DNA of 64,000 nt, from NCBI RefSeq assembly GCF_018278905.1, contig NZ_CP046600.1, positions 1 to 64,000 of the forward strand. Reading direction: 5' to 3'. The position numbers and the translations under genes are program-made. Shown piece after piece: positions 1 through 12,971 of the stretch. This DNA is from Mycobacterium spongiae (GTDB taxonomy: Bacteria > Actinomycetota > Actinomycetes > Mycobacteriales > Mycobacteriaceae). Below the pieces are notes generated by a model. The model was given only the letters and a program-made list of their open reading frames with translations, ran no database searches and was not told the origin of the DNA. Positions within the stretch are counted from its first letter, which is position 1; every line of letters starts with the position of its first letter.

Positions 1-1527
1 TTGATCGATGACCCCGGTTCAGGTTTCACCACAGTGTGGCAGGCGGTCGTTTCCGAACTGAACGGCGAGCCGAACGGTGACGGCACGCCCGCCAACGGCA
101 CGACGCTCACCGCTCCGCTGACTCCCCAGCAACGGGCGTGGTTGAATCTCGTTCAACCGCTGACCATCGTCGAAGGTTTTGCCCTGCTGTCGGTGCCGAG
201 CAGCTTCGTCCAGAACGAGATCGAGCGCCACCTGCGTACGCCGATTACCGACGCGCTCAGCCGTCGGCTCGGTCAGCAGATACAACTCGGTGTTCGCATC
301 GCTCCCCCTAGCACTGAACATGTCGATGAGCCCGCGCACTCACCTTCTGACGATCCGAGCGCGTACCCATCCCTAGACGACTCAAGCGGCCCCGACGATG
401 CCGACGAAACTGGCGATGCCTTCGGTCCTGCCCAGCAGACCTGGCCGAATTACTTCACTGAACGCCCACACAGTGCCGACTCAGCAAGTACTGGCGGAAC
501 CAGCCTCAACCGGCGTTACACCTTCGACACGTTCGTCATCGGCGCCTCCAACCGGTTCGCACATGCCGCGACGCTGGCGATCTCCGAAGCGCCCGCCCGC
601 GCATACAACCCGCTCTTCATCTGGGGCGAATCCGGTCTTGGCAAAACTCACCTCTTGCACGCGGCCGGCAACTACGCCCAACGGCTGTTTCCCGGCATGC
701 GCGTCAAGTACGTCTCCACCGAAGAATTCACCAACGACTTCATCAACTCGCTGCGCGACGATCGTAAAGTCGCCTTCAAGCGCAGCTACCGCGACGTCGA
801 TGTGCTTCTGGTCGATGACATCCAGTTCATTGAAGGCAAAGAGGGCATCCAGGAAGAGTTCTTTCACACCTTCAACACCTTGCACAACGCCAACAAACAG
901 ATCGTGATCTCATCCGATCGTCCACCCAAACAGCTCGCCACCCTTGAAGACCGTCTCCGCACCCGCTTCGAGTGGGGGCTGATCACCGACGTCCAACCCC
1001 CCGAGTTGGAGACCCGCATCGCGATCCTTCGCAAGAAGGCACAGATGGAACGTCTTGCGGTACCCGACGATGTCCTCGAACTCATCGCGGGCAGCATCGA
1101 GCGCAACATCCGAGAACTTGAAGGTGCCCTCATCCGGGTGACCGCTTTTGCGTCGCTAAACAAGACACCGATCGACAAAGCACTGGCCGAGATCGTGCTT
1201 CGCGATCTGATCGCCGACGCGAACACCATGCAAATCAGCGCGGCGACCATCATGGCGGCGACCGCTGAATACTTCGATACCACGGTCGAAGAACTCCGTG
1301 GACCGGGCAAGACCCGAGCACTCGCCCAGTCGCGACAAATCGCCATGTATCTCTGCCGCGAACTGACCGATCTGTCACTGCCCAAGATCGGCCAGGCGTT
1401 CGGGCGCGACCACACCACAGTCATGTACGCCCAGCGCAAGATCTTGTCCGAGATGGCCGAACGTCGTGAGGTCTTCGATCACGTCAAAGAGCTCACGACT
1501 CGCATCCGGCAGCGCTCCAAGCGCTGA
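1..1527 (+). CDS. dnaA: Chromosomal replication initiator DnaA
   Basis: Binds DnaA boxes at oriC, melts the origin and recruits the replicative helicase. The 508-residue protein shows the full four-domain layout: an N-terminal interaction domain (about residues 1-90), a variable acidic linker (about 100-165), an AAA+ ATPase with Walker [10 protein letters not shown] near residue 209 and Walker B LLVDDIQF near 268, and a C-terminal DNA-binding domain with the signature [13 protein letters not shown] near 470. The start codon is TTG at base 1, so the window is numbered from dnaA and its promoter is not visible. Domains III-IV look almost identical to M. tuberculosis DnaA; the linker differs most. 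The origin lies directly downstream. Confidence 0.98.
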   Translation: MIDDPGSGFTTVWQAVVSELNGEPNGDGTPANGTTLTAPLTPQQRAWLNLVQPLTIVEGFALLSVPSSFVQNEIERHLRTPITDALSRRLGQQIQLGVRIAPPSTEHVDEPAHSPSDDPSAYPSLDDSSGPDDADETGDAFGPAQQTWPNYFTERPHSADSASTGGTSLNRRYTFDTFVIGASNRFAHAATLAISEAPARAYNPLFIWGESGLGKTHLLHAAGNYAQRLFPGMRVKYVSTEEFTNDFINSLRDDRKVAFKRSYRDVDVLLVDDIQFIEGKEGIQEEFFHTFNTLHNANKQIVISSDRPPKQLATLEDRLRTRFEWGLITDVQPPELETRIAILRKKAQMERLAVPDDVLELIAGSIERNIRELEGALIRVTAFASLNKTPIDKALAEIVLRDLIADANTMQISAATIMAATAEYFDTTVEELRGPGKTRALAQSRQIAMYLCRELTDLSLPKIGQAFGRDHTTVMYAQRKILSEMAERREVFDHVKELTTRIRQRSKR

Positions 1528-2022
1528 TAAGCGCCCTCCTCGGAAACTTTTTCGGAAAAAACTTCCTACCCGCGCGTCACACCCGTCACAGTGCTCGTTG
1601 TGCGCATCGCTGTGTAGAAACACCGCACACAACCCCGCAACAACCGCTAGTTCCCCACAGTGCCACGTCCGATCCCCAGTCCCTCGCCACCCACCAGATG
1701 GTTGTCAACGCAGCCATCCACAACCCAAAACCACGTTCAACAGCACCAAAGCTTGGTTATCCCCAATCTCCACATCCCTTAATACTGTTATTGAGATCTT
1801 TCCGATACTTCTTCGTTAAAACACAGCGTTGGGGATGGTCCCGCTTCCCGGGGTCTCACCCCCCGTGGCCCTGCCCGTCGTCGCCGTCGTGGACTAGCTT
1901 CCAAGTTGGCGCCAGAAGCTCTACGGTTGTTGTTCGACCACAGTGGTGGCCGTCACGGGGAGTGTCCGTGCTAGCGGGGTGCTCGTCACTGGTTTGAAAC
2001 TCACGTTAGGTGAAGGGACGCA
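1528..2022. other. oriC: Origin of replication (oriC), dnaA-dnaN intergenic region
   Basis: This 495-base gap between dnaA and dnaN is the usual mycobacterial origin. It contains degenerate DnaA boxes: TTCCCCACA (1651-1659), TTGTCAACG (1702-1710), CCATCCACA (1714-1722), TTATCCCCA (1757-1765) and ATCTCCACA (1765-1773). An AT-rich stretch at about 1778-1822 is the likely unwinding element, and a reverse-strand TGGGGAT-type box follows near 1830. The boxes deviate from the consensus TTGTCCACA, as is known for mycobacterial origins. No convincing ORF occupies the gap. The dnaN ribosome-binding site (gaaggga, 2012-2017) lies at its right edge. Confidence 0.9.
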
Positions 2023-3234
2023 ATGGACGCGGCTACGACACGAGCTGGTCTTACCGATTTGAAGTTCCGTTTGGTCCGGGAGTCTTTCGCCGATGCAGTG
2101 TCCTGGGTAGCCAAGAACCTCCCCACGCGGCCAACGGCGCCGGTGCTGTCCGGGGTCTTGTTGACCGGTTCGGACACGGGGCTGACGATCTCGGGATTCG
2201 ACTACGAAGTCTCCGCAGAAGCACAGGTCGCTGCTGAAATCGCTTCTCCCGGAAGTGTTTTAGTGTCCGGAAGGCTGCTATCGGATATCACCCGAGCCTT
2301 GCCGAACAAGCCCGTCGACTTTTCAGTCGATGGCAGTCGGGTCGAATTGACCTGCGGAAATGCCAGATTCTCGCTTCCGACGATGGCCGTCGAGGATTAC
2401 CCGACGTTGCCGACGCTCCCCGAAGAGACCGGAGTACTCTCCTCGGAGTTGTTCGCCGAGGCGATCGGTCAGGTCGCCATCGCGGCCGGCCGTGACGACA
2501 CATTGCCCATGTTGACCGGCATCCGCGTCGAGATATCCGGTGACACAGTCGTTTTAGCTGCGACGGACAGATTTCGTTTGGCGGTTCGCGAGTTGACGTG
2601 GTCCGCGTCATCCCCCGATGTCGAGGCTGCGGTACTAGTACCGGCCAAGACTTTGGCCGAGGCGGCAAAAGCGGGCACTGATGGGTCCGATGTGCGGTTG
2701 TCGTTAGGCGCTGGTACGGGAGTTGGCAAAGATGGACTCCTTGGCATCAGCGGAAACGACAAATGCAGTACCACTCGCCTTCTGGATGCGGAGTTCCCCA
2801 AGTTTCGCCAGTTGTTGCCCACGGAGCACACGGCAGTGGCCACGATCGATGTAGCAGAGTTGACCGAAGCGATAAAACTGGTTGCGTTAGTGGCAGATCG
2901 AGGCGCGCAGGTGCGCATGGAATTTGCCGATGGGATGCTGCGGCTTTCAGCTGGAGCCGACGATGTCGGACGAGCAGAGGAAGATCTTGCCGTCGACTTC
3001 GTCGGCGAACCGTTGACGATTGCGTTCAACCCGACCTACTTGACCGACGGCCTGGGTTCGCTGCATTCCGAGCGGGTCTCGTTCGGTTTCACCACGCCGG
3101 GCAAGCCGGCATTGCTACGGCCCGCATCGTCCGATGACGAGGGGGCTCCTGGCGCGGTAGATCCTAAGGGCCCGTTCCCGGCGGTTCACACCGACTATGT
3201 GTACCTGTTGATGCCGGTTCGATTGCCCGGCTGA
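2023..3234 (+). CDS. dnaN: DNA polymerase III beta sliding clamp
   Basis: Ring-shaped processivity clamp that tethers the replicative polymerase to DNA. The product is 403 residues, one longer than I recall for M. tuberculosis, and fits the three-domain clamp family along its full length, ending in the typical C-terminal [12 protein letters not shown]. The ATG start has a good ribosome-binding site (gaaggga) six bases upstream. It follows oriC and precedes recF in the classic dnaA-dnaN-recF order. I see no truncation or frame disruption. Confidence 0.97.
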   Translation: MDAATTRAGLTDLKFRLVRESFADAVSWVAKNLPTRPTAPVLSGVLLTGSDTGLTISGFDYEVSAEAQVAAEIASPGSVLVSGRLLSDITRALPNKPVDFSVDGSRVELTCGNARFSLPTMAVEDYPTLPTLPEETGVLSSELFAEAIGQVAIAAGRDDTLPMLTGIRVEISGDTVVLAATDRFRLAVRELTWSASSPDVEAAVLVPAKTLAEAAKAGTDGSDVRLSLGAGTGVGKDGLLGISGNDKCSTTRLLDAEFPKFRQLLPTEHTAVATIDVAELTEAIKLVALVADRGAQVRMEFADGMLRLSAGADDVGRAEEDLAVDFVGEPLTIAFNPTYLTDGLGSLHSERVSFGFTTPGKPALLRPASSDDEGAPGAVDPKGPFPAVHTDYVYLLMPVRLPG

Positions 3235-3261
3235 TCGCATCCCTCGTAGGGGCTGGGGCAG

Positions 3262-4419
3262 GTGTACGTCCGGCAATTGGGGTTGCGTGACTTTCGGTCG
3301 TGGTCCAATGCGGATCTGGAGTTGTTTCCAGGACGAACGGTATTTGTCGGTCCAAATGGGTTTGGCAAGACGAATATAGTTGAGGCACTGTGGTATTCGA
3401 CTACATTGAGTTCGCACCGGGTCGGTTCCGATCTGCCGTTGATTCGTTCGGGTGCCGATCGGGCTGTCGTTTCGACGATCGTGGTGAGTGAGGGCAGGGA
3501 ATGCGCGGTTGATCTGGAGATTGCTGCGGGGCGAGCCAACAAGGCGCGGCTGAACCGGTCACCGGTCCGTAGCCCGCGCGAGGTGGTTGGAGTGTTGCGC
3601 GCGGTGTTGTTTGCGCCCGAGGACCTTGCGCTGGTCCGTGGCGACCCGGCAGATCGGCGCCGTTATCTCGATGAGCTGGCGACCGTGCGTAGGCCTGCGA
3701 TGGCCGCGGTGCGCGCGGACTACGACAAAGTGCTGCGGCAACGCACGGCGCTGTTGAAATCGATGTCCGGTGGGCGGTATCGCACCGATCATGCTGGGCT
3801 GGACACCCTTGATGTCTGGGATAGCCGTTTGGCCGAACACGGCGCTGAATTGATGGCAGCGCGTATCAATCTGGTGAACCAGTTGGCACCGGAAGTGCAG
3901 AAGGCCTACCAGCTGTTGGCGCCGGAATCACGGTTGGCGTCGATCAACTACCGGACCAGTATGGATCGCACGGGTTCCGGCGAAAGCGTCGTCGCTGATC
4001 ACCAGAATCTGGAGGCGGGCTTGCTGGCGGCACTCGCGGCACGCCGGGAATCCGAACTGGAGCGCGGTGTGTGTCTGGTCGGTCCACACCGTGATGACCT
4101 GGAGTTGCGACTCGGTGAGCAGCTGGCCAAAGGGTTTGTCAGCCATGGAGAATCGTGGTCGTTGGCGGTGGCGCTGCGATTGGCAGCCTACGAACTACTC
4201 CGCGCGGACGGGGGCGAGCCGGTGTTGTTGCTCGACGACGTCTTTGCGGAATTGGATGCAACGCGCCGGCGCGCGCTGGCGGCGGTGGCCGAATCCGCCG
4301 AGCAGGTCTTGGTGACTGCAGCTGTTTCGGATGACATCCCCGTCGACTGGGATGCTCGACGAGTCCATATCGATCTGCGTGAGAGCGACTCGGGACCCAT
4401 GTCGGTGGTGCGACCGTGA
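3262..4419 (+). CDS. recF: DNA replication and repair protein RecF
   Basis: SMC-like ATPase that loads RecA at single-strand gaps in the RecFOR pathway. The 385-residue protein has Walker [10 protein letters not shown] near residue 31, an ABC-type signature region around [16 protein letters not shown], and Walker [14 protein letters not shown] near residue 322. The GTG start at 3262 lies 27 bases after dnaN with a G-rich ribosome-binding site. The stop overlaps the next start by four bases (GTGA), implying translational coupling with the DciA-like gene. Confidence 0.96.
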   Translation: MYVRQLGLRDFRSWSNADLELFPGRTVFVGPNGFGKTNIVEALWYSTTLSSHRVGSDLPLIRSGADRAVVSTIVVSEGRECAVDLEIAAGRANKARLNRSPVRSPREVVGVLRAVLFAPEDLALVRGDPADRRRYLDELATVRRPAMAAVRADYDKVLRQRTALLKSMSGGRYRTDHAGLDTLDVWDSRLAEHGAELMAARINLVNQLAPEVQKAYQLLAPESRLASINYRTSMDRTGSGESVVADHQNLEAGLLAALAARRESELERGVCLVGPHRDDLELRLGEQLAKGFVSHGESWSLAVALRLAAYELLRADGGEPVLLLDDVFAELDATRRRALAAVAESAEQVLVTAAVSDDIPVDWDARRVHIDLRESDSGPMSVVRP

Positions 4420-4979
4420 CGGACTCACAGGGGCGGTCTGGTCACGAAGGCGGCGAGCAAGCCAACGACGCACCCGCGATGGATCTGGTCCGGCGCACCC
4501 TCGAAGAGGCGCGGGCCGCGGCGCGGGCGCGTGGACACGACGCCGGACGCGGTCGCTCTGGGCCCGCCACGCCGCGCCGCGTAGCGGGGCGACGGCGCAG
4601 CTGGTCCGCGCCGGGGCCTGATGTTCGTGATCCCGAACTGTTGGGGAGCGCAGCACGAGACCTGGCGAAGAGACGCGGCTGGTCGGCACACGTCGCCGAG
4701 GGGACGGTACTGGGGCAATGGGGCTCAGTAGTGGGCCAGCACATCGCCGAGCATGCAACGCCCACCGCGCTGAATGAGGGGGTGCTCAGCGTCACCGCAG
4801 AATCGACGGCGTGGGCAACACAACTGCGGCTGCTGCAAGCACAACTTTTAGCGAAAATCGCCGCTGCTGTCGGTGACGGGGTGGTCCGATCTTTACGGAT
4901 CACGGGTCCCGCGGCTCCGTCGTGGCGCAAAGGCCCACGGCACATCGCCGGTCGAGGACCCCGGGACACCTATGGATAA
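4416..4979 (+). CDS. DciA/DUF721 family protein (Rv0004 homologue)
   Basis: A 187-residue protein of the DUF721/DciA family, whose members load or assist the replicative helicase DnaB in bacteria lacking DnaC/DnaI. The first about 70 residues are a low-complexity Arg/Ala-rich tail; the conserved core begins near [16 protein letters not shown] (about residue 75) and includes [15 protein letters not shown]. It starts on the GTG of a GTGA overlap with recF, so it is probably co-translated. Position between recF and gyrB matches M. tuberculosis Rv0004. The helicase-loading role is inferred from the family. Confidence 0.88.
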   Translation: MTDSQGRSGHEGGEQANDAPAMDLVRRTLEEARAAARARGHDAGRGRSGPATPRRVAGRRRSWSAPGPDVRDPELLGSAARDLAKRRGWSAHVAEGTVLGQWGSVVGQHIAEHATPTALNEGVLSVTAESTAWATQLRLLQAQLLAKIAAAVGDGVVRSLRITGPAAPSWRKGPRHIAGRGPRDTYG

Positions 4980-5109
4980 GGCACCGAACTGGCGGTATCC
5001 GGCTCCAGGGGGAGCGAGCCTGAGAGCCGCCAGGACGGAACGGACCTGCATCAGCAACGTCGGGACGTGGTGGGAATAAAGATATCGACCACACGGCGCA
5101 ATCAGATAG

Positions 5110-7251
<2,142 letters not shown>

Positions 7252-7303
7252 TCCAGCACACGTGAACCCAACGCTGTCCACACTCAGTGCAAACGAGGAA
7301 TAG

Positions 7304-9823
7304 ATGACAGACACGACGCTGCCGCCTGGTGACGATTCCGCAGAGCGGGTCGAACCGGTCGACATTCAGCAGGAGATGCAGCGCAGCTACATCGACTACG
7401 CGATGAGCGTGATCGTCGGTCGCGCGTTGCCGGAAGTGCGCGATGGCCTCAAGCCGGTGCATCGTCGGGTTCTTTACGCCATGTTCGATTCCGGGTTCCG
7501 TCCTGACCGCAGTCATGCCAAGTCAGCTCGATCCGTGGCCGAAACCATGGGTAACTATCACCCGCACGGTGACGCGTCGATCTACGACACCCTGGTCCGG
7601 ATGGCGCAGCCGTGGTCGTTGCGGTACCCGCTGGTCGATGGCCAAGGTAACTTTGGCTCCCCGGGCAACGACCCACCGGCCGCGATGCGCTACACGGAGG
7701 CGCGGCTCACGCCACTGGCGATGGAAATGCTACGCGAAATTGACGAGGAGACAGTCGATTTCGCGCCCAACTACGATGGTCGGGTACAAGAGCCGGCGGT
7801 GCTGCCCAGCCGGTTTCCCAATCTGCTGGCCAACGGCTCCGGCGGTATCGCGGTGGGTATGGCCACCAATATCCCGCCACACAATCTTCGCGAGCTCGCC
7901 GACGCGGTGTTCTGGGCGCTGGACAACTACGACGCCGACGAAGAGGCAACGCTGGCCGCGGTCACCAAGTGCGTCAAAGGACCCGACTTCCCCACCGCCG
8001 GGTTGATTGTCGGCTCCCAGGGCATCGGCGATGCGTACAAGACCGGCCGCGGCTCCATCCGGATGCGCGGTGTGGTTGCAGTAGAGGAAGATTCGCGCGG
8101 CCGGACCTCACTGGTCATCACCGAGTTGCCGTATCAGGTCAACCACGACAACTTCATCACCTCGATCGCCGAGCAGGTCCGCGACGGAAAGCTCACCGGG
8201 ATCTCCAACATTGAAGACCAGAGCAGTGACCGGGTCGGCTTGCGGATCGTCATCGAGGTCAAGCGCGATGCGGTAGCAAAGGTGGTGCTCAACAACCTCT
8301 ATAAGCACACCCAGCTGCAAACCAGCTTCGGTGCCAACATGCTGTCGATCGTCGACGGGGTGCCTCGCACGCTGCGGCTCGACCAGCTCATCCGCTACTA
8401 CGTCGACCACCAACTCGACGTCATCGTTCGGCGCACCACCTACCGGCTGCGAAAAGCCAACGAACGGGCCCACATTCTGCGCGGCCTGGTCAAAGCGCTC
8501 GACGCGCTGGACGAAGTCATCGCGCTGATCCGGGCGTCGGAGACGGTCGACATCGCCCGCGCCGGGTTGATCGAGCTGCTCGACATCGACGAGATCCAAG
8601 CCCAGGCCATCCTCGACATGCAACTGCGGCGCCTGGCCGCACTGGAACGCCAACGCATTGTTGACGACTTGGCCAAGATCGAAGCCGAAATCGCGGACCT
8701 CGAAGACATTCTGGCCAAACCCGAGCGTCAGCGCGGCATCGTGCGCGACGAACTCGGCGAGATCGTCGAAAAGCACGGCGACGACCGTCGTACCCGGATC
8801 ATCGCGGCCGACGGTGACGTCAACGACGAGGACTTGATTGCTCGAGAGGACGTTGTCGTCACCATCACCGAGACCGGCTACGCCAAGCGCACCAAAACCG
8901 ATCTGTACCGCAGCCAAAAGCGTGGCGGGAAAGGCGTACAGGGCGCCGGGCTCAAGCAAGACGACATCGTCCGGCACTTTTTCGTGTGTTCGACCCACGA
9001 CTGGATCCTGTTCTTCACCACCCAGGGCCGGGTGTACCGCGCCAAGGCGTACGAGTTGCCGGAGGCCTCCCGGACAGCGCGCGGTCAGCATGTCGCCAAC
9101 CTGCTGGCCTTCCAGCCCGAGGAGCGCATCGCCCAGGTCATCCAGATCCGCAGCTATGAGGACGCCCCATATCTGGTGCTGGCCACCCAGAACGGTTTGG
9201 TCAAGAAGTCGAAGTTGACCGACTTCGACTCGAATCGCTCGGGTGGGATCGTGGCGATCAACCTGCGCAACTCCGACGAACTAGTCGGTGCCGTGCTGTG
9301 CTCATCCGATGACGACCTGCTGCTGGTGTCCGCCAACGGCCAGTCCATCAGGTTCTCGGCGACCGACGAAGCGCTGCGGCCCATGGGGCGGGCTACCTCG
9401 GGCGTGCAAGGAATGCGGTTCAATGCCGACGATCGGCTGCTGTCGCTGAACGTCGTGCGTGAAGGCACCTATTTGCTGATTGCCACCTCCGGTGGGTATG
9501 CGAAACGGACCGGAATCGAGGAGTACCCGGTCCAGGGCCGCGGCGGCAAGGGCGTGCTCACGGTGATGTACGACCGCCGGCGCGGCAGGTTGGTCGGGGC
9601 ATTGATTGTCGACGTCGACAGCGAGCTGTACGCGATTACTTCCGGGGGCGGTGTCATCCGGACCGCGGCACGCCAGGTCCGCAAGGCGGGACGGCAGACG
9701 AAGGGCGTGCGGCTGATGAACCTGGGCGAGGGTGACACCCTGTTGGCCATCGCCCGCAACGCCGAGGAAAATGTCGACGACGCGGTCGCGGAAGTCGACG
9801 GCGCGAACGGGTCGAGCAAATAG
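7304..9823 (+). CDS. gyrA: DNA gyrase subunit A
   Basis: Cleavage-rejoining subunit of gyrase, 839 residues. Catalytic Tyr130 lies in [10 protein letters not shown]. The quinolone-resistance region reads [19 protein letters not shown]: Ala91, Ser92 and Asp95 (M. tuberculosis 90, 91 and 94) are the susceptible residues, and Thr96 is the natural variant at the Mtb Ser/Thr95 site. The C-terminal beta-pinwheel includes a GyrA-box-like stretch [10 protein letters not shown] near residue 540. The active-site region is continuous, so the intein known from GyrA of several mycobacteria is absent. Start ATG 7304. Confidence 0.98.
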   Translation: MTDTTLPPGDDSAERVEPVDIQQEMQRSYIDYAMSVIVGRALPEVRDGLKPVHRRVLYAMFDSGFRPDRSHAKSARSVAETMGNYHPHGDASIYDTLVRMAQPWSLRYPLVDGQGNFGSPGNDPPAAMRYTEARLTPLAMEMLREIDEETVDFAPNYDGRVQEPAVLPSRFPNLLANGSGGIAVGMATNIPPHNLRELADAVFWALDNYDADEEATLAAVTKCVKGPDFPTAGLIVGSQGIGDAYKTGRGSIRMRGVVAVEEDSRGRTSLVITELPYQVNHDNFITSIAEQVRDGKLTGISNIEDQSSDRVGLRIVIEVKRDAVAKVVLNNLYKHTQLQTSFGANMLSIVDGVPRTLRLDQLIRYYVDHQLDVIVRRTTYRLRKANERAHILRGLVKALDALDEVIALIRASETVDIARAGLIELLDIDEIQAQAILDMQLRRLAALERQRIVDDLAKIEAEIADLEDILAKPERQRGIVRDELGEIVEKHGDDRRTRIIAADGDVNDEDLIAREDVVVTITETGYAKRTKTDLYRSQKRGGKGVQGAGLKQDDIVRHFFVCSTHDWILFFTTQGRVYRAKAYELPEASRTARGQHVANLLAFQPEERIAQVIQIRSYEDAPYLVLATQNGLVKKSKLTDFDSNRSGGIVAINLRNSDELVGAVLCSSDDDLLLVSANGQSIRFSATDEALRPMGRATSGVQGMRFNADDRLLSLNVVREGTYLLIATSGGYAKRTGIEEYPVQGRGGKGVLTVMYDRRRGRLVGALIVDVDSELYAITSGGGVIRTAARQVRKAGRQTKGVRLMNLGEGDTLLAIARNAEENVDDAVAEVDGANGSSK

Positions 9824-9877
9824 CTGGCCCACGATAGGGGCACGGGGCGGTTCGCGTGAGCTGGGCAACTAGACTTA

Positions 9878-9982
9878 GCCCGACGACGATGCGGGTCGCC
9901 TAGCGACCCGAGGAGGAGTCGGGCAATTGAAGTGAGCCCGACGACGATGCGGGTCGCGTAGCGACCCGAGGAGGAGTCGGGC
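9878..9982. repeat. Two tandem copies of a 47-bp nested-palindrome repeat, 58-bp period
   Basis: Copies at 9878-9924 and 9936-9982 differ at one central base. Each has outer arms gcccgac/gtcgggc and an inner palindrome cgggtcgc-N3-gcgacccg, so each can form a nested hairpin, and each carries a gaggaggag tract. They lie between gyrA and the DUF3566 gene. Short intergenic palindromic repeats of this general look occur in mycobacterial genomes; function is unknown, with terminator, processing site or interspersed element all possible. Confidence 0.85.
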
Positions 9983-10023
9983 CGTCTGAACTAGCTGCCT
10001 GGAAACATAGGTAAGGAGCCGCG

Positions 10024-10896
10024 GTGACTTCACCACACGAACCGGGCGCCCCCAACACCGGCGACAACCCGAATGGGGATGGTTCGGTCGAGCGCGCTGG
10101 CGTGCACCGGGCACCGACCGGACCGGGTCGCCTCCCAGACGGTGGAGACTCGCCGCCGTGGCAGCGCGGCGCCGCCCGGGCCTCGCAGGCATCGTCGCGC
10201 CCAGCGCCCGAACCCAACGAGGGTCGGACATCGGTGCCCCCGCCCGACGCCGATGCCCGGCTTAACCGCTTCATTTCTGGTAGGACGGCGCCCCCGGCCA
10301 GCTCACCGCCACCCGGGAAGTCTCCAGCGCAGGAGCCCGAGGGCCCGGGCGCCGAGGCCTATCCGAGCGAATTGCCCGATCTTTCCGGCCCGGCCCCCAG
10401 AGCCACACAACGCAACCCCGCGCCGGAACGTCCGGCGGCCGGGGCCGCAGCGACGACCGGCTCCGGCTCAGGCCGTTCGACCAGCTCCGAAACCCGCGAA
10501 ACCCATGTTCAGGTGGCGTCGCGACGGCCGCGCGGACCGGTCCGGGCCAGCATGCAGATCCGTCGGATCGATCCGTGGAGCACGTTAAAGGTGTCACTGT
10601 TGCTGTCGGTGGCCCTGTTCTTCGTCTGGATGATCGCGGTCGCGTTCCTGTACCTGGTGCTCGGCGGCATGGGTGTGTGGACCAAGCTCAACAGCAACGT
10701 GGGCGACTTGTTGAACAACACCAGCGGAAGCAGCGGTGAACTTGTCTCCAGCGGCACCATTTTTGGCGGCGCCATCCTCATCGGCTTGGTCAATATCGTC
10801 TTGCTGACCGCGTTGGCGACGATTGGGGCGTTCGTCTACAACTTGACCACCGACCTCATTGGCGGCATTGAGGTGACGCTGGCGGACCGCGACTAG
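10024..10896 (+). CDS. DUF3566 membrane protein (Rv0007 homologue)
   Basis: A 290-residue protein with a long Pro/Gly/Ser-rich, probably disordered, cytoplasmic N-terminus (about 1-170), then a conserved membrane domain starting near [13 protein letters not shown]. Transmembrane segments lie at about 197-218 ([19 protein letters not shown]) and 245-275. This is the actinobacterial DUF3566 layout, typically found downstream of gyrA. GTG start at 10024 with ribosome-binding site aaggag (10012-10017). The function is not known to me; proximity to gyrase may only reflect conserved order. Confidence 0.9.
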   Translation: MTSPHEPGAPNTGDNPNGDGSVERAGVHRAPTGPGRLPDGGDSPPWQRGAARASQASSRPAPEPNEGRTSVPPPDADARLNRFISGRTAPPASSPPPGKSPAQEPEGPGAEAYPSELPDLSGPAPRATQRNPAPERPAAGAAATTGSGSGRSTSSETRETHVQVASRRPRGPVRASMQIRRIDPWSTLKVSLLLSVALFFVWMIAVAFLYLVLGGMGVWTKLNSNVGDLLNNTSGSSGELVSSGTIFGGAILIGLVNIVLLTALATIGAFVYNLTTDLIGGIEVTLADRD

Positions 10897-10954
10897 CCTT
10901 TTGGGACTTGGGCGGCGGTTGCGGTAATCTCGTCGCTCGGCCGTACCGACGTAC

Positions 10955-11028
10955 GGGCCTATAGCTCAGGCGGTTAGAGCGCTTCGCTGATAACGAAGAG
11001 GTCGGAGGTTCGAGTCCTCCTAGGCCCA
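10955..11028 (+). tRNA. ileT: tRNA-Ile (GAT anticodon)
   Basis: A complete 74-nt cloverleaf: acceptor gggccta pairs with taggccc, the anticodon loop reads ctGATaa, and the T-arm is ggaggttcgagtcctcc. CCA is not encoded. It lies between the DUF3566 gene and tRNA-Ala, as in M. tuberculosis. Confidence 0.97.
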
Positions 11029-11033
11029 CAACC

Positions 11034-11177
11034 ATGTGTCCGTCATCGCGTTGGGTGAGATGTGCGTTGCCGCTGGCAGCGATCGTTGTGATGGCACTGG
11101 TGGTGAGGTCGCGACGTGGCGTCGAGGTCTGGCACGTGGCGGCAGACGAAGCGCCTGGTGACGGCGAGGGGCCTTAG
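11034..11177 (+). CDS. Small single-pass membrane protein between tRNA-Ile and tRNA-Ala (DLW-39-like)
   Basis: A 47-codon ORF beginning ATG at 11034, five bases after tRNA-Ile, and ending TAG inside the first ten bases of tRNA-Ala. The product has one hydrophobic segment (LPLAAIVVMALVV, about residues 12-24), an Arg-rich juxtamembrane patch (RSRRG) and a short tail containing VEVWHVAADE. Actinobacteria commonly carry a tiny DLW-39 family protein at this tRNA-flanked site; size, topology and the aromatic tail fit, but the family match is from memory. No strong ribosome-binding site is visible because the tRNA is so close, so leaderless or processed translation is possible. Confidence 0.5.
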   Translation: MCPSSRWVRCALPLAAIVVMALVVRSRRGVEVWHVAADEAPGDGEGP

Positions 11178-11240
11178 CTCAGTTGGTAGAGCACTGCCTT
11201 TGCAAGGCAGGTGTCAGGGGTTCGATTCCCCTAGGCTCCA
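11168..11240 (+). tRNA. alaT: tRNA-Ala (TGC anticodon)
   Basis: A 73-nt cloverleaf with acceptor ggggcct pairing aggctcc, anticodon loop ttTGCaa and T-arm caggggttcgattcccct. CCA is not encoded. Its 5' end overlaps the stop of the small upstream ORF. Confidence 0.97.
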
Positions 11241-11352
11241 CAAGTTGGACAGTGGGATCGGGTAGAGCCTCGTCGAAATTGCCCAACACGGTCGTGGTTC
11301 GGGCGCCAAGCACAACCCTCACGGCAATGTGGGCGCAGTGTTCTAGCGACGC

Positions 11353-11784
11353 CTATGGACGCGGTTGGACGTCGACGCTCGGGGGACGCGGCGAGGGCTC
11401 GGGACGCATCGAGCGCCGGACAACGCTAAATGCGACCGCACCGCCGGCGAGGACCGTGACGGCCGCCCCCGCGATGATCCACGCCCGGCGCTTGTTGCTG
11501 TCACAGAGGGACGGCCGCGTGTCCTCAATGACTTGCGGCAGGTTGGCGACCGCTTCCTGGGCGGCGGCTAACTCGCCGGCGATCGTTTCCTGGGCCGCCG
11601 CGATTTCGCGGGCTAGCCTGCCTTCCCGGTAGCGCCGCCGCAGCGCCGATGCGGTCGAATGCGCTGAGCCGAATCCGAGCCCGAGAACGCCGCGGGTCAC
11701 ATCCACCGGTCCCACGGCAGAGTAGGTCAGGCCCCGAGTCAGTCGCTCCCGTGAGGTCAGCTTGGTTTCCACCTTTTCGCTCAT
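11353..11784 (-). CDS. Membrane-anchored hypothetical protein (Rv0008c homologue)
   Basis: A 143-residue protein starting MSEKVETKLTSRERLTRGL. The start is ATG 11784, with a clear aaaggtgg ribosome-binding site; upstream in-frame starts would add a poorly conserved tail. Visible are a helical Ala/Glu-rich stretch (AREIAAAQETIAGELAAAQ), a C-terminal transmembrane segment (WIIAGAAVTVLAGGAVAFSVV, about 109-129) and a Pro/Arg tail. This fits a tail-anchored membrane protein. It is divergent from ppiA and has no known function. Confidence 0.85.
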   Translation of the reverse strand: MSEKVETKLTSRERLTRGLTYSAVGPVDVTRGVLGLGFGSAHSTASALRRRYREGRLAREIAAAQETIAGELAAAQEAVANLPQVIEDTRPSLCDSNKRRAWIIAGAAVTVLAGGAVAFSVVRRSMRPEPSPRPPSVDVQPRP

Positions 11785-11937
11785 GGGCCACCTTTCTTTG
11801 TCGCCGACACCTCTGGCGCCCAGAGGCTCTCCGGTACCTTCCACAGACTGCCACCAACTGCCCGTCAGCACGCCCATTGCTGACACGAAGCGCCGTGTAA
11901 CGGTCGACGGCACCGGTTGCGGACAGGCGCGCGGCTA

Positions 11938-12486
11938 ATGGCAGACTGTGCTGTCGTGACCAACAGCCCCATTCAGACCGCCATTGCCACGTTGCACACC
12001 AACCGCGGGAATATCAAGATCGCACTGTTCGGAAACCATGCACCCAAGACCGTTGCCAACTTCGTTGGTCTTGCGCAAGGCACCAAAGACTATTCGACGC
12101 AAAACGCGTCGGGGGGCCCGTCCGGCCCGTTCTACGACGGCGCCGTCTTTCACCGCGTGATTAAGGGCTTCATGATCCAGGGTGGCGACCCAACGGGGAC
12201 CGGTCGCGGTGGCCCCGGCTACAAGTTTGCTGACGAGTTCCACCCCGAGCTGCAATTCGACAAGCCGTACCTGTTGGCGATGGCCAACGCGGGGCCGGGC
12301 ACCAACGGCTCACAGTTCTTCATCACCGTCGGCAAGACCCCACACCTGAATCGGCGGCACACCATCTTCGGGGAAGTGACCGACCCCGATTCGCAGAGTG
12401 TCGTCGACACGATCGCGACGACGGCCACCGATGCCAGCGACCGACCCACCGAACCGGTCGTCATCGAGTCGATCACTATTTCGTAG
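11938..12486 (+). CDS. ppiA: Peptidyl-prolyl cis-trans isomerase, cyclophilin type
   Basis: Catalyses proline cis-trans isomerisation during protein folding. The 182-residue product covers a whole cyclophilin domain with the active-site stretches [19 protein letters not shown] and [15 protein letters not shown]. The start is ATG 11938 ([11 protein letters not shown]), matching M. tuberculosis PpiA; upstream in-frame codons are not family-like. There is no signal peptide. It converges with the Rv0010c homologue. Confidence 0.96.
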   Translation: MADCAVVTNSPIQTAIATLHTNRGNIKIALFGNHAPKTVANFVGLAQGTKDYSTQNASGGPSGPFYDGAVFHRVIKGFMIQGGDPTGTGRGGPGYKFADEFHPELQFDKPYLLAMANAGPGTNGSQFFITVGKTPHLNRRHTIFGEVTDPDSQSVVDTIATTATDASDRPTEPVVIESITIS

Positions 12487-12521
12487 CGGTTTTCTGGGCG
12501 CCTGCTTTCTGGGCGCGGGCG

Positions 12522-12947
12522 CTAGTTTGTGGGTCCGCCGGCGTAGCCGGCGGCGGTGAGGGCATCGAGCACCTCGAGTGGGTCGGTGCCGAGGTCCCAA
12601 CGGGACAAGATCGTCAGTCCACCGTTGACGGTTTCGATCTCTAGTAAGCGGACTTTGCGGCCAAAGCGGCGGAACTCGGTGATCCGGATGATCTTGATGC
12701 TGTCGCGCTGCAATAGCTGCGTCCGGAACCAGCCTCGGATCGCTAAGCCGTCGGGCGTAATTGCCAGCTTTGGCCGGGCGCGCCAGGAGGCGCTCGCAAA
12801 CAAGATGAGACCCAGCGCGGCAATGCCGGTCATGACACGCCCGGGCTGGTCTGTGACCAAGGTCACAGAGGCAATAGCCATCACAATGCCCCCGGCCCCA
12901 CAACCAGCGATTCCCGCCGAACGCGGGGCCCATTCCGTTTGCTGCAC
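12522..12947 (-). CDS. PH-domain membrane protein (Rv0010c homologue)
   Basis: A 141-residue protein with two N-terminal transmembrane segments (about 12-32 and 36-53) followed by a bacterial PH-like domain (ARPKLAITPDGLAIRGWF, then LLEIETVNGGLTILSRWDLG). Length and sequence match M. tuberculosis Rv0010c. ATG start at 12947. The gap upstream, shared with crgA, contains DnaA-box-like motifs (see 12972-13014). Function unknown; small PH-domain membrane proteins of this type are widespread in actinobacteria. Confidence 0.88.
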   Translation of the reverse strand: MQQTEWAPRSAGIAGCGAGGIVMAIASVTLVTDQPGRVMTGIAALGLILFASASWRARPKLAITPDGLAIRGWFRTQLLQRDSIKIIRITEFRRFGRKVRLLEIETVNGGLTILSRWDLGTDPLEVLDALTAAGYAGGPTN

Positions 12948-12971
12948 GCGCTATCTAGACCCTCTCACCAT

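Noticed and set aside
8108..9091. 327-codon minus-strand ORF opposite gyrA
   Set aside because: Antisense shadow; Asp/Val-rich composition is the typical reverse of high-G+C coding sequence.
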